A stretch of DNA of 64,000 nt, from assembly GCF_901000735.1 (NCBI RefSeq), contig NC_081541.1, forward strand, positions 49,786,771 through 49,850,770. The letters are read 5' to 3'. A model generated the notes under the pieces. It searched no databases. It was not told the origin of the DNA and was given only the letters and a program-made list of their open reading frames with translations. The stretch is from Corylus avellana (Eukaryota; Streptophyta; Magnoliopsida; Fagales; Betulaceae). Below, piece after piece: positions 22,430 to 33,027 of this stretch. The stretch's first letter is position 1. The number at the start of each line of letters is the position of its first letter. The position numbers were made by a program, and so were the translations under genes.

Positions 22430-23470
22430 CAATCATTTTGCCCTCCTATATTTTACTAACCGGATCTCATTCCCTGCCCCGCCAACCCTGTGTGACCGAG
22501 CATTGACTCCTAACATTTTATAAATATTTTCTATTAAACTTTTAATTCTCAACACGGTCTTATTATTGTAGTTTTGAAAATAAAGTGGCTCTCTAAATTT
22601 GATAAATTAAAATTTTCTCCTTAAATTTAGCTTTTGATATAAAGTAGCCCATGCCATAATAAGGACGTTAATGGCCCTACACCAAAAGAAAAAGAGAAAG
22701 CAAACACAACATGAAAAAAAAAAAAAAAAAATAAAGGACATTTCATGGCATTGCCACGGTAATCTAGAAGTGCACAACCGACATATCCTCAATCAATAAT
22801 TTTGCAAGTGGACGTCAAAGTCCTTATGAATTGATGGATCATGGATGGATGAATTAAATTATGTAACACCCTCGATCTCTCCAATCACATATTAAGAAGA
22901 GAAAGAGTAGGTCACATAAAATGGGTAGTTTATAAAGATAATTTATAAGGCTAATGGTTTTTCCTGTAATGTTACACATTGTAGATCTTTGTTCAATAAT
23001 TTTCCTTTTGTAGGGCAGTTTGACTTAAAATGCCATCTAATAAGAACACATAATCGTGGGAGATATAGAGCTGGAGCAAGGAAAGCATTTAATTATAGTA
23101 GGAGTTTGATTTGTCAAAAAAAAAAAATAATAATACATCTTCTTCAAGAGATGATGTCTAAGGGGTTTAGTAGTCCTTCTTTGAGTTGTTTTGCATTAGA
23201 AGTCCATCATATGTTTAGGGCTTATAAGTTGTGAGTCCATTTAAACCAAATCCTTTAATAAATCTCAAAAACCAAGTTTTAGTTTGGTTGGAGGAAATCC
23301 AATGAAATTGTAAGGTCCAATCAAGACAAATTTGAGCACATACAGATTTTCCAATTGCTGATAGTTCAGAGGCATCCCGAAGAATATGATGTATGTATGG
23401 CTCAGGCCTCAGGGCGATGAATAGTTTAGAGGCATGCTGAAAAATCTCATGAAATAAAAGAAGAAAAGAA
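22430..23470 (-). repeat. Inverted repeat arm, partner at 8561-9580
   Basis: Reverse complement of 8561-9580 with moderate divergence. No gene. Confidence 0.75.
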
Positions 23471-24055
23471 GTTTATATACATATATACATCAATAGTTAC
23501 AACCCCGTTTGCTTATAGGGGATAAACAATCTCAAATCAAATCAAATCTTATTATTAATTTGTTTAAAGTAGGCAAAGACTTGTTAAAGGTAGAAGGCCT
23601 ACGGGTCATGAACTAAATCCCATCAATCCAAAGATAAATTGTAAAGACTACCATTAAAGTAGCCCAAGCGAGACTTATGAATTATATCCACTATCTCTAT
23701 AAATACGAAGGATTATAAGAACTGCAAATTTTTCATGTTGTCACTTAAACACACATGTTATGAATAGAGAGAAAATACCCTGCCTCCAAGAAAAAAGGTG
23801 CTCTACCTTTTCTTGATTTGCAAGATAAAGGAGACAAATATTAATAGCTTTCTTCAAAATCCAGATGCCTCCTTGATGATGAAAGAGTATCAAATTCTTT
23901 GGACAATGAAACCATATTTCAATGGAACACCATGTTTTAGCTATCTCAGCAGAATAAAGTTTAGGACTAAACTATCTATCATGCTCCATCATGCTCATTC
24001 ATAGGCTCATAACAAACAACTTTTTAGTTGTAAGTACATCAAACAACCATTTTAT
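23471..24055 (+). repeat. Repeat shared with 36090-36740
   Basis: Same orientation as 36090-36740; shared blocks include ACAACCCCGTTTGCTTATAG and TTTTAGCTATCTCAGCAG. This copy has the CTTTGGACAATGAAAC unit once, whereas the other copy has it as a tandem pair. It ends in the large gap. Confidence 0.7.
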
Positions 24056-24671
24056 NNNNNNNNNNNNNNNNNNNNNNNNNNNNNNNNNNNNNNNNNNNNN
24101 NNNNNNNNNNNNNNNNNNNNNNNNNNNNNNNNNNNNNNNNNNNNNNNNNNNNNNNNNNNNNNNNNNNNNNNNNNNNNNNNNNNNNNNNNNNNNNNNNNNN
24201 NNNNNNNNNNNNNNNNNNNNNNNNNNNNNNNNNNNNNNNNNNNNNNNNNNNNNNNNNNNNNNNNNNNNNNNNNNNNNNNNNNNNNNNNNNNNNNNNNNNN
24301 NNNNNNNNNNNNNNNNNNNNNNNNNNNNNNNNNNNNNNNNNNNNNNNNNNNNNNNNNNNNNNNNNNNNNNNNNNNNNNNNNNNNNNNNNNNNNNNNNNNN
24401 NNNNNNNNNNNNNNNNNNNNNNNNNNNNNNNNNNNNNNNNNNNNNNNNNNNNNNNNNNNNNNNNNNNNNNNNNNNNNNNNNNNNNNNNNNNNNNNNNNNN
24501 NNNNNNNNNNNNNNNNNNNNNNNNNNNNNNNNNNNNNNNNNNNNNNNNNNNNNNNNNNNNNNNNNNNNNNNNNNNNNNNNNNNNNNNNNNNNNNNNNNNN
24601 NNNNNNNNNNNNNNNNNNNNNNNNNNNNNNNNNNNNNNNNNNNNNNNNNNNNNNNNNNNNNNNNNNNNNNN
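24056..24671. other. Assembly gap, 616 N
   Basis: The non-round length suggests a size estimated from linking data. The content is unknown. It is too short for a whole CNL gene if the estimate holds. Confidence 0.95.
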
Positions 24672-25620
24672 AGTCCCTAAAATCCTACACGTCACACACT
24701 TTACATGTTAAAAAACATAATCTGATACGTGGTGTCTGGACGAGGAAGTGCCCGGCCGGACATAAACCCGAAAAACATTCTCGGCGAAGTACGAGTCTGG
24801 ATAGCATGCAGACAAGAAGGAGACGGGAACTTTCCGGAATTCACGTCCGGACGGCCTTGCATTGGAGATGTGTCTTGGTGCTTTGGAATATTCGTTTTGA
24901 TCACCGAATTAGCCATCACTCCAATAAGAATTAGCCTATTCATATTGGAGTGATAGACCTACCCGGGGCATTTCCACGTGATATACTCCCAAAAAAAAGA
25001 AAAAAAAAAAAGAAAAAAAGAAAGAAAAATGCTACCCCAGAGGGAATTACTTTTACACCAAAGAAGGAAGTAGGAAACAGCCTACTAGACCAATGGTCCG
25101 CGTAAAAGAAATTAGTTTGATAAAGTAATGAGAAAGAAAGTGTAAGTGGGAGACCAACTCATTAACGTCAAATATATGTTTTGTTTCTTTCCTTCTCGTT
25201 GATAAATGAAAAGACATATTTGTTACTAAAGAAAAGAAAAGACATAGCTGGCAGTTTCAAAGCTATTGCCTTTGAAAAAAAGAAACTTCATGACATTGCC
25301 TTTGAAAAAAGACAACCCCAGCTCTAAGCAGTTTCTCAGAGGGAATTACTTGTACACCAAAGAAGCAGGAAACATCCTACCGGACTCATGGACGCGCCAA
25401 ATAAATTCCTTCCATAAAGTTACGAGAGACTGTAAAAGGAGACCAACTCATTAACGTCAAATGATAATCTTTTTGCTGGTTGAAATCTTTCCTCTCTTTC
25501 TTTCTTCTTTCCTTCTCTTTAGAAAAATGAAAAGAGATAGCTTTGGATTCCCTTGGTTGGTAGATTGAATATCGCCAATTGGGGTGGAATTCACCCTTTG
25601 TCACTAAATCAAAGCGTTAT
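24672..25620 (-). repeat. Direct repeats resembling the CNL-2 5' flank, inverted
   Basis: 25035-25160 and 25336-25462 are direct repeats (AGAGGGAATTACTT.TACACCAAAGAA, GGAGACCAACTCATTAACGTC). Reverse-complemented, they resemble the CNL-2 proximal flank at 14340-14425. They look like two orphan CNL-2-type upstream regions facing left. The stretch 24672-24960 is less AT-rich (TGTCTGGACGAGGAAGTGCC) and includes an 11-bp inverted pair (24915-24925 / 24944-24954). I cannot identify it. Confidence 0.45.
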
Positions 25621-27169
25621 ATTTTTGGTTGACTAAAATCCCATTAAGATTTATATAAAACAGGGAATAATTTAAAGTGAAAAAAAAAAAAAAAAGGCCA
25701 CCAGACCCATCACATGATTTGGGAACCCAAGATCCATTACCCTTAAACCAGTTTGGTCAGGCACAATTAACAAGCCTATTGGAAGATGATCACTTATTAG
25801 TTGATGAAGAGAATGGCATAACAACACAAGTACATTTTGTATTGCAGTCCAGATGATCTGCTAAAATAAAAACACATTGAAAAACATTTTGTATATTTGG
25901 ATGTGTATTAACAATAAAAGAAAAAGGGAAGCACCATTGATTACATACTAGCAACACTTTCACAAGGTCCATATGTCGCCATTGAACTTTAGTACCTATT
26001 CATTAGAAATAAATAGCTTAACATCTGAATCAACTAACAAAAAACCAACACATGCATATATAGTAAATTGAAACAGAAGATCTTCACACGTGCATAAGAT
26101 GATATAAATAGTTTATGGCAAAGTTCTTTTCACACAACCTGGCACAATAGTGCAGCAGTACAAGTTTATGGTATTGCTAATGCAGATTCCAATAAAATAT
26201 TCATTGCAATTTATAACCAAGTTTCAAATTAATTAGTTTTTTTTTTTTTTTTTGGAAACTATGCATTAAAAATAGCAGATTAGGCTTCATATGCGTCATA
26301 GTTCCAACTCAAATATATTTACAGGTAATACCATAGCTAAATTCAACTTAATTTGAGTTATTAAATATCTCATATAAATTTCTTTTCAAGTAGAAAGTGT
26401 TGAGTTTCTTGTGTTACCTGCTATATAAATATCTCAGATAGCAGGACATCATGTTTCTACGCTTAATTAGCAGTGTTTAGGGGAAAGATTGTGGGTTTGA
26501 ACTTATTGGAAGTTGCACACCCGGAGGGACATGAACTCACAACCTCATCACCCCACCTTGCAACAAAGGAAGTACCATTTGAACTAAGTTCATTGGTGCA
26601 AGTTCACATGCTCTAGCGACAAATTTAGGACAAAACTCTTCGTTAGAGAAAAATCTCCAATGGGAGTGAGTAAAATGGATATTAATAGAAACACAAATCA
26701 TGGGAGCAAACCTTGTTGATTCAAAGCATCCCCAATTTCATATGGAGTTCTCAATCATTTTGGGCGGTAACTTGGAGAGAGACTAAACTGCTTATGTGCA
26801 GAATGTGAAGCAAATGAAGAAGTAACAAGTGGGCAAAGCATTCTGTTTTATCAGACATCAATTTGTATACTTTAGACTGTTCTTGTTCATAGGCTCTGAC
26901 CATTCCATTTGTATACTTTGTTCTCTGATCTCCTTTTGTAAACATTTGATTATAAATAGGATATTGGTCCTCCTGTTTTGGTTAAGTTAACCAAAACAGA
27001 TTTCCTTCAATCTTTCAACGAGAAACTAGTCAATCACAAAACATATGGCAAGGAGTAATCACTGTAATCATTAGGTATAAATGATATATAAAAAAGTTAA
27101 GGCCAGAAGTAAATAATAAAGCATGTATGGTATAGAAATTATTGATGGCAAGAATAATGATTATAGAAC
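25621..27169. other. Intergenic, no gene seen
   Basis: AT-rich with poly-A/T runs. A part near 26500-26600 (GTGGGTTTGAACTTATTGG, then AACCTCATCACCCCACCTTG) resembles 37570-37640. It might be a SINE-type repeat because of a weak B-box-like GGTTTGAA, but I see no A box. Nothing else is supportable. Confidence 0.5.
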
Positions 27170-28425
27170 TCACATAATGCACATCCATCAAAGTCAAACT
27201 CCGTAGTTTTGTCAGTAAGAATTCATCCCTTGGTTCTGTTCTTTACAGTACCAAGTACCACTGGGAATTGTCGGTAAAGGAACACACTCTGCAATTGGCC
27301 CAAATAATAAACATCATAAATGCAACTCAAGCAGACTGAAGCATGATGAACAACCGAAGGGCATAGAACTGTCTTCTTTTTTTTTTTTTCAAAAAAAAAA
27401 AAAATATTGATCAGTTCTTTACTGCACCAAAGAATATTTCAAAAAGAGAAAAAGTACAAAAATTATGTTATGAAGAATTTCCAGGAGCTATCAATTAAAA
27501 TGCTTAATGTTCTCTTACAGCAACCCCTTGATATTGAACTTGAAACCGGTTGAATGTGCATTATGGTCTGGCAGAGCAATAGCCAGTTGTGGTATGTAAT
27601 GCCCTACACATGAAGGGAAAAGAAACAAAACCATAGAATACACACATAAACGAGAGGACAAGGAGATAAATAGATAAACAGTTCATAAGGCAGTAAGTTA
27701 ACAATGTCCTTACAAGTTTCAACTTTGGAATTTTTTCTAGTCTCCCAAAAATCAAAGAGTTGGAAATTAATGAGGCTAGCCCAAATGTTTTTCATATTAG
27801 TACGAGATTATACACAAAATGTGAAATGTGTTTCTAGCTTTATTAGATTAGATTTTTATGATATATAACCATACTAGTTCAGGCACTTAATTCATGAGGT
27901 TAGGCATCAATGGCAATGGTTCTCAACAGCAAAGTTTATCTTTCCAATCTTGCAATACACAGGTTTTTCAAGAAAAAACAAAAACTTACCTACATGAAAA
28001 GCCCCTTCACATTCATCACAGTATGAGTTTCAAACTGTGAGTGGCTGCCCTGCTTAGTAAACATAAATAAAATCAATCTCTATGAAACAGAAAATCATTA
28101 TAAAACAGAAAAGTAATTTTTTTTTTTACTTTTGGTCTTAGATGCATGATGCATAGGAACATTTTTTTTGTCTTTTTCATATAGAAAAGAGTCAAGGCCA
28201 GAGGTAAATAATGAAACATGTATGGTACAGAAACTATTGATGGGAAGAATAATGATTATAGAACTCACATAATGAACATCCACTAAAGTCACAATTTGGA
28301 GTATTGACTGTAAGAATGCATCGCTTAGTTTTCTGTTCTTCCGGATCAAGTCCGGCATCCCTTTCAGCTGCCACAACATTAACATTATGCTTACATATTT
28401 GATTCCGGATCAAGCCCGGAAGAGC
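27170..28425 (-). pseudogene. IDM1-like relic, two tandem partial copies
   Basis: On the minus strand 28250-28420 reads NVNVVAAERDAGLDPEEQ then TKRCILTV and GCSLCEFYN. This matches the family stretch NAVAAGRVAGVDPIEQ...TKRCIRIV...GGCVLCR, which follows the first PHD finger. A second, more decayed copy of the same exon lies at ~27165-27260 (FDFDGCALCEFYN). Fragment 27900-28050 holds YCKIGKINFAVE (compare YCKYCQNMFQREKFVE) and the fused SQFETH/CDECEG piece. The pieces are not in the order of an intact gene, so this is a rearranged relic. At its high-coordinate end it is joined to an aspartic-protease fragment. Confidence 0.65.
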
Positions 28426-28426
28426 C

Positions 28427-28560
28427 GCCAAAGAGGCATGGTTGTTCTGGCCGCAGCCGAAGAGGAAGTTGTCGAACACGTCTGTTGGTGTGAGGGTCAG
28501 CCTCTCTTTGCTGAAGAATCCTACGGAAAACGACTGGTCGCCTTATTGTAATGTATTGGA
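28427..28560 (-). pseudogene. Aspartic protease (nepenthesin/At5g10770-like) fragment
   Basis: Minus-strand translation gives GDQSFSVGFFSKERLTLTPT followed by DVFDNFLFGCGQNN. This is a hallmark of plant A1-type aspartic proteases, the stretch between the first catalytic Asp and the FGCGQNN motif. A TAA replaces the Tyr expected before GDQS (about 28542), and after QNN the frame shifts, so the usual LFGGAAGL reads as SLAALPGL. The block is more GC-rich than its surroundings. It joins the IDM1-like exon through a near repeat (GGCTTGATCCGGA and GACTTGATCCGGA), suggesting a microhomology-mediated join. Only ~45 residues remain of a ~450-residue family. Confidence 0.75.
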
Positions 28561-28944
28561 AGACATTCTGGCGATATTTAGAGGAGCCATTTAGTCAAAA
28601 ATGTTGGACATAGTTGTCATTCTTTTAAAAGATGAGAATAATATTGTTTCATACTTTACACTTTTTTTTGCCTTTTCCCTCTGGCAATTGGCCCAAATAA
28701 TAAACACCACAAATGCAACTCAAGCAAACTGAAGCAACCTGAATGACACATTTAACCCAAATTGTGTCCACTAACCTATGATCAATTAAAAGAACAAGAA
28801 ATATTGCTCATTCACAAGAAGAGTTCCAATAAACTGGAGAGCATTGAGCAGGTTCTTTTTTTTTTTATTAGATCTATACCATAATCCTATACCATAGAGT
28901 GTGCGTTGGCGTTTTGCAAATGTGTCAAACATGAGTGGGACTCA
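28561..28944. other. Intergenic, no gene seen
   Basis: Contains a block (28675-28735) repeated at 27285-27345 (GGCAATTGGCCCAAATAATAAACA) and poly-T runs. No coding evidence. Confidence 0.5.
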
Positions 28945-29165
28945 CGAGGGGATTTTACCCCAACAGGCATCAATGAAAACGTTTCTCAACAGCAAAGTTT
29001 ATCTTTCCAATCTTGCAATACACAACTTCAGAAGAAAAAAACTAACCTATGTGAAAAAGCCAGTGCACATCCATCACAGCACAAAAGATCCCCTCCATCT
29101 TGACAGATGGAGCAGAGACCATCATTTTCATCAGTAGACAATTTACAACCTTTTGACAGGGAATA
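28945..29165 (-). pseudogene. IDM1-like PHD-finger exon relic
   Basis: The minus-strand exon 29047-29160 reads LSKGCKLSTDENDGLCSICQ then [18 protein letters not shown] and ends at a plausible donor (AGG/TTAGTT). It matches the first PHD finger of IDM1-like proteins ([31 protein letters not shown]), with the C4 half of the zinc ligands intact. The following exon (28960-29025) continues VVYCKIGKINFAVEK before a stop. This is the best-preserved PHD finger in the window, but its neighbours are wrong for an intact gene. Confidence 0.75.
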
Positions 29166-29319
29166 CAAACAATTCATGGAGAGAAACTTCGTTGGGTGTA
29201 AACATGTAGGTAACCATGTTTACACACACACACACACACAAAAATAATAATAAAAGAAAAAGAAAAAAAGATGCCCAACTAACATAAAGAAAGAAACTAA
29301 AGTGGAAAGCTAATACAAC
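29166..29319. repeat. (AC)n microsatellite and IDM1-module intron sequence
   Basis: An AC run at 29222-29240, then A-rich sequence. 29283-29320 matches the intron-like block at 38440-38470 (AAGAAAGAAACTAAAGTGGAAAGCTAA). Confidence 0.6.
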
Positions 29320-29442
29320 TTATTTCTTGTCATAGACCCTATACCATTTCTGAAGCTCCCCAATTCCGTCTCCTCTCAAGTCCACAAGTTCTTCTTCTCT
29401 GCACTTTAGTAGTGGCCCCGGTGTTTCACTTGGAAGAGATGT
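29320..29442 (-). pseudogene. Lipoxygenase exon fragment
   Basis: The minus strand has an acceptor (TTTTTGCAG) followed by 40 codons, reading TSLPSETPGPLLKCREEELV, DLRGDGIGELQKW, YRVYDKK and a TAA stop. This matches the plant lipoxygenase segment just after the PLAT domain (LPSETPAPLVKYREEEL..LRGDGTGE...W.R.YDY). Intact lipoxygenases continue with YNDLG; here the frame ends in GACAAGAAATA, which is sequence of the IDM1-like module (compare 38490). The LOX exon has therefore been spliced into that module. It is a fragment, not a working enzyme. Confidence 0.8.
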
Positions 29443-31071
29443 CTGCAAAAATATAAATGCAGCAACTTGTTACTATAGATGCAGTTCACATTCTTATTAT
29501 GAATCCTCCTGCAATAAAAATTAAAAAAAAAAAGAAGCCTTTTTCTAATAATAAATTAAAGATAAGAAAAAATCAAGTAAACAGAAGGTGTACACAAATT
29601 CCACCTAAATTTACAATCTAAAATCTATAAGGGAAAGAAAATCTGGAAATGAGAATGCACTAGAGCTCTCTAGAACAGTCATCTAATCATACAAAATTGT
29701 AAAAACATAGTCTTTTAGGATGTCCTGTTCGAGGTCTATACCAAATGACTAGTGTAAGATCATTTTTAGTTTGCTTAAAAAATTAATAAAATAAATAAAA
29801 AGAAGAAGAAGAGAAGCCTCTTTTACATGTTACACTCTACACGTTCATGTGTTTCCTTGGTAGTCTGTGTACTTGTGACCATATTGCCAATAATAAGATT
29901 TTGCATGAAGCAAACTTATGTATGTCAACTGAGAAAAGGAAAATAAATTTCACTTTTGTTCTGTCATGATCATGACAGAACATACAACTTCCAAATTAAG
30001 CATTATAAAAACATGTTACAGAATTATATGATAAAAACAATCTTCACATGCCCCATAACTACCGCTACAACAATAGGATTATGTACCATAAGCTAGTGCC
30101 AATGATTTCATGTTGAAAAACAGGGCAAAAACTCATTAACATGAACACAACAGCTTGGCCATTCTAATTTATCTCTATGTTCCTCCTTTCATCAAGCAAA
30201 GTGCAATCAAATCTGTTTTGAGCCATTACTATAATCCAATTCTGAGTTTTAGAACCACAATGAAGGTGAAGTTCAAAAAACTAGTGCGGTAATTTGAGAG
30301 AGAAGCAATTCATGCACCTTGCCTCAATATTGTTACATATGGAAAACCCCAAACAGCCCAAATTTAAGATATCCTTAGACACACCACAATCCATTTGAAC
30401 CCAACACCTATCTCATCACCACTATACACTCGAACCACTTGTGCTAAGGCCCAGGAAAGAACCTATATGTGTAATTTCCAAATACAACTTCAATTCCATG
30501 ATGGGTCATGGGCCTATAGATAATGTTTGAAATCCATCTCTCCTATGTATGTGTATCTGCTATAAATGCTAACCAGTAGCTGCATTTCATGAATGTCTAC
30601 CAATGGTATAGTACATGTTGCTTGTAAATAGTATGTTAATTCAATATGTGATAAAATGTAACAAATTATGGTCATAACAAGCTTTACAGTTCAAGATAAC
30701 ATAACATATAACCACATTCTACCCAGCAATGCCAGAAAAAGGTCATTCAGGTGACAAAACATCTAACCACAATAGCAGGAAATTAACTCTAAGAATGCAT
30801 ACCCTTCATGAGCATCAGATGTTAAGCGAGGCTAACTTGAGACTCTTTAAGCACTCCACACATGACTTACATGGCGGCATCGAATTCCCATTGTCAGTTT
30901 TAGGAAGATGTCTTGTACTTCATTACAACAGCCAAAATGTCACATTTTCTTTGAAATAAAAAATAAATTAAAAAAAAAAAAAAACCTTATTTTGATGAAC
31001 TTTAAAACCTATCAAACATGATGCAAAAGAAACCTCCGCAATTCAGATGATGGTAAATTTCGTTAGAGTTT
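29443..31071. repeat. Repeat-rich intergenic stretch with perfect 26-bp palindrome
   Basis: 29635-30200 recurs in part at 21280-22430. 29957-29982 is a perfect palindrome with half-site TGTTCTGTCATGA; the related copies have only one half. 30840-30950 resembles 40650-40750 (module intron sequence). No gene is seen. Confidence 0.5.
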
Positions 31072-31756
31072 GTGGCGGAGCCACTTGATGCATTGGTGGT
31101 GCCGTGGCTTTTAATTTAAATTTTTTTTTTTTATTTGTTGAAAAAAAAAATATTTTTACCTACCCAGTACCCAAGACATGGCACCCCCAATTGCCCAAAG
31201 TCTAAGACGCTTAGACGCTCTCTCTCTGTTTCGTTCTTTCTATCTCAAACGAGTCAGACTTTGTGCTCAAAGTAACTCGTCCTCTACGACTCTCAGTCGC
31301 TTTTGTGTTAAATTTTTGTTTTAGTTTCTTTCTTTTACCTAGCTTTAATTTTGGATTTTTCGATTTATTTTATCAGTTTCTTGAAGTTGTATGGTGGAGA
31401 TTTATTTTATCAGTTTCACGACTTTGCAACAAAATGGAGGATGACTTTTTTGCAAATAGTTTAGTTCTCTATATTGAAAGGAAAATTGTTGAGAGCTTCG
31501 ATTTAAATTCGATACTTGATGATTTTGTACTTCTAAGAGACCGTAAATTGCAGTTCTAGACATTTTTTTTTTTTTTTTTTTTTCTATCTTTTTGATATAG
31601 TGCCAACATGTTACATTTCTAATATATCAATTTGAGCACATATTTATAAACTTTAATAGATATTTTTTTGTGATGCATATATTGTGTAAATTACCAAATA
31701 GGACACCAAAAAAAATTTTAGCGGCACTCCCAATATGAATTGTCTGGCTCCGCCAC
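31072..31756 (+). mobile_element. hAT element relic with transposase C-terminus
   Basis: The terminal inverted pair GTGGCGGAGCCA (31072-31083) and TGGCTCCGCCAC (31745-31756) has the look of plant hAT ends of the zf-MYM/DUF4371 transposase group. Inside, 31430-31559 encodes MEDDFFANSLVLYIERKIVE then a tail ending SILDDFVLLRDRKLQF and a stop, resembling the C-terminal dimerisation tail of those transposases. The upstream part of that frame has no similarity I recognise. The element is an internally deleted, non-autonomous copy inserted in an IDM1-like module. An 8-bp target duplication is not clear (CGTTAGAG versus TCTCAGAG). Confidence 0.65.
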
Positions 31757-31774
31757 TCTCAGAGAGAAACAACC

Positions 31775-32060
31775 ACGGGATTTCGGACAAACTCTTTCAG
31801 AGTTCCAACAAGCATTTACACATACACTCATGACATTTTGGAGAGTGTTCCCATTCTCCAGCGAAATATATATACTCCAGTAAATGTTTATGTGCACTGT
31901 CCACATGCAGCTCCAAAACGAAGGCATAACTACCTACAACCAACATAAAAATAAGCACACACACGCAATTATTCACGGAACAAGCTAATAGATCTTCTAA
32001 AATAACACTAAATACCCTCTTCAAATCCTTTGCATTTGCCTAAAAAACACATCCGCACCA
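31775..32060 (-). pseudogene. IDM1-like relic, Jas/TIFY-binding-like exon
   Basis: Minus-strand frames give ELHVDSAHKHLLEYIYF then, in a shifted frame, LENGNTLQNVMSVCVNA. This matches the family motif ELHAGS..KRPPEYIYLENGNTLRDVMNAC. A frameshift and the hAT insertion just downstream show it is dead. Confidence 0.65.
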
Positions 32061-32404
32061 TATAACCGATACTCTTATATATGTAAGTATACTAATGATA
32101 AAGAAAAGAACCACCATTGAAAACTTACCCACATCTCTTAGTCAACAGATGATGTCAGCATCGAAGTCTAGCTTCGGTTTCTCATCTCAACATTTTGATA
32201 ATTGAAGGTATAAGAAACCACACCAGCTTCCAATTGGTTCTATGCCAGCTCGATATCAGGAAGCCTGCCATTTTGTTACCAATAATCAAGTCAGCCACCT
32301 TAACAAGGATCGCATGTACAGTACCCGCAAGAAACGCCTCAGCTATCACTGATTACCTTTTCCCATGTAGCAGCTTTCAGGATAAAAGGTATTGAATGGT
32401 AATA
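32061..32404. other. Intergenic, no gene seen
   Basis: AT-rich; no coding evidence. It shares sequence with 39290-39560 (TCATCTCAACATTTTGATAATTGAAGG). Confidence 0.5.
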
Positions 32405-33027
32405 AAAAAGTTTAGGGGAAAGATTGTGGCTTTGAAGTATTTTAAGGGTTTGATAATGTATGAGCAACCAAAAGAAAAAACAAACAAACAGAGCAAACCG
32501 AGATGTGTACACTAAAAATCAACTACAGGACATCTTAGTAAATCAAACAAATATGCAGAATAAATAACCGGGTATATTAGGCCAATCGTTGACTTACTTG
32601 TGTCGGTCGTTCTATTCTAAGAAAAAGTTACAGTGCAACTACAAGTCTGCATTCTCTGTTTGTTTACATGATTTGATCCCAAGCATATGACAATAAAAAG
32701 TGACCCTATAAACAAGGAATTGAGAATTAACGGTAAAATCAAGATTTAAAGAAAGACAAGTCATGAGAACATACCAATTCTCAATGGAGTTGTCGATAAT
32801 TCTGGGCTGTGTCATGACTCAACTGCTTACGTCCGGAATAGGAAAGTAAAGGAAGAAATAACAAGTGGGGTTGGGGGAGCAATCTGTTTTATCAAAAATA
32901 GCAATTAATCAAACTTAAAACAAGAGGGTAAATTACATTGGTAAACTAGCTGGTTGATAAGTGTTGTACCTAGGTAGCTGCAACTGCTGAAATGTATCAA
33001 AACTGGGGCCCCTTGCTAGACTTTGGC
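32405..33027 (-). repeat. 3' flank of CNL-3
   Basis: Shares blocks with the flanks beyond CNL-4 and CNL-5 (TTTAGGGGAAA, GGGTTTGAT.ATGTATGAGCA, TATGCAGAATAA), with internal deletions. The Ser/Val/Pro-rich frame is absent here. Confidence 0.6.

Noticed and set aside
24672..24960. GC-richer block as a gene or LTR
   Set aside because: No coding similarity, no LTR ends or primer site seen; left as unidentified.
26490..26600. Possible SINE (B-box-like GGTTTGAA)
   Set aside because: No A box, no poly-A or target duplication; only a loosely similar second copy at 37570.
31263..31429. N-terminal half of the 98-residue frame in the hAT relic
   Set aside because: Hydrophobic filler with no similarity to transposase; only the tail from MEDDFF is supported.
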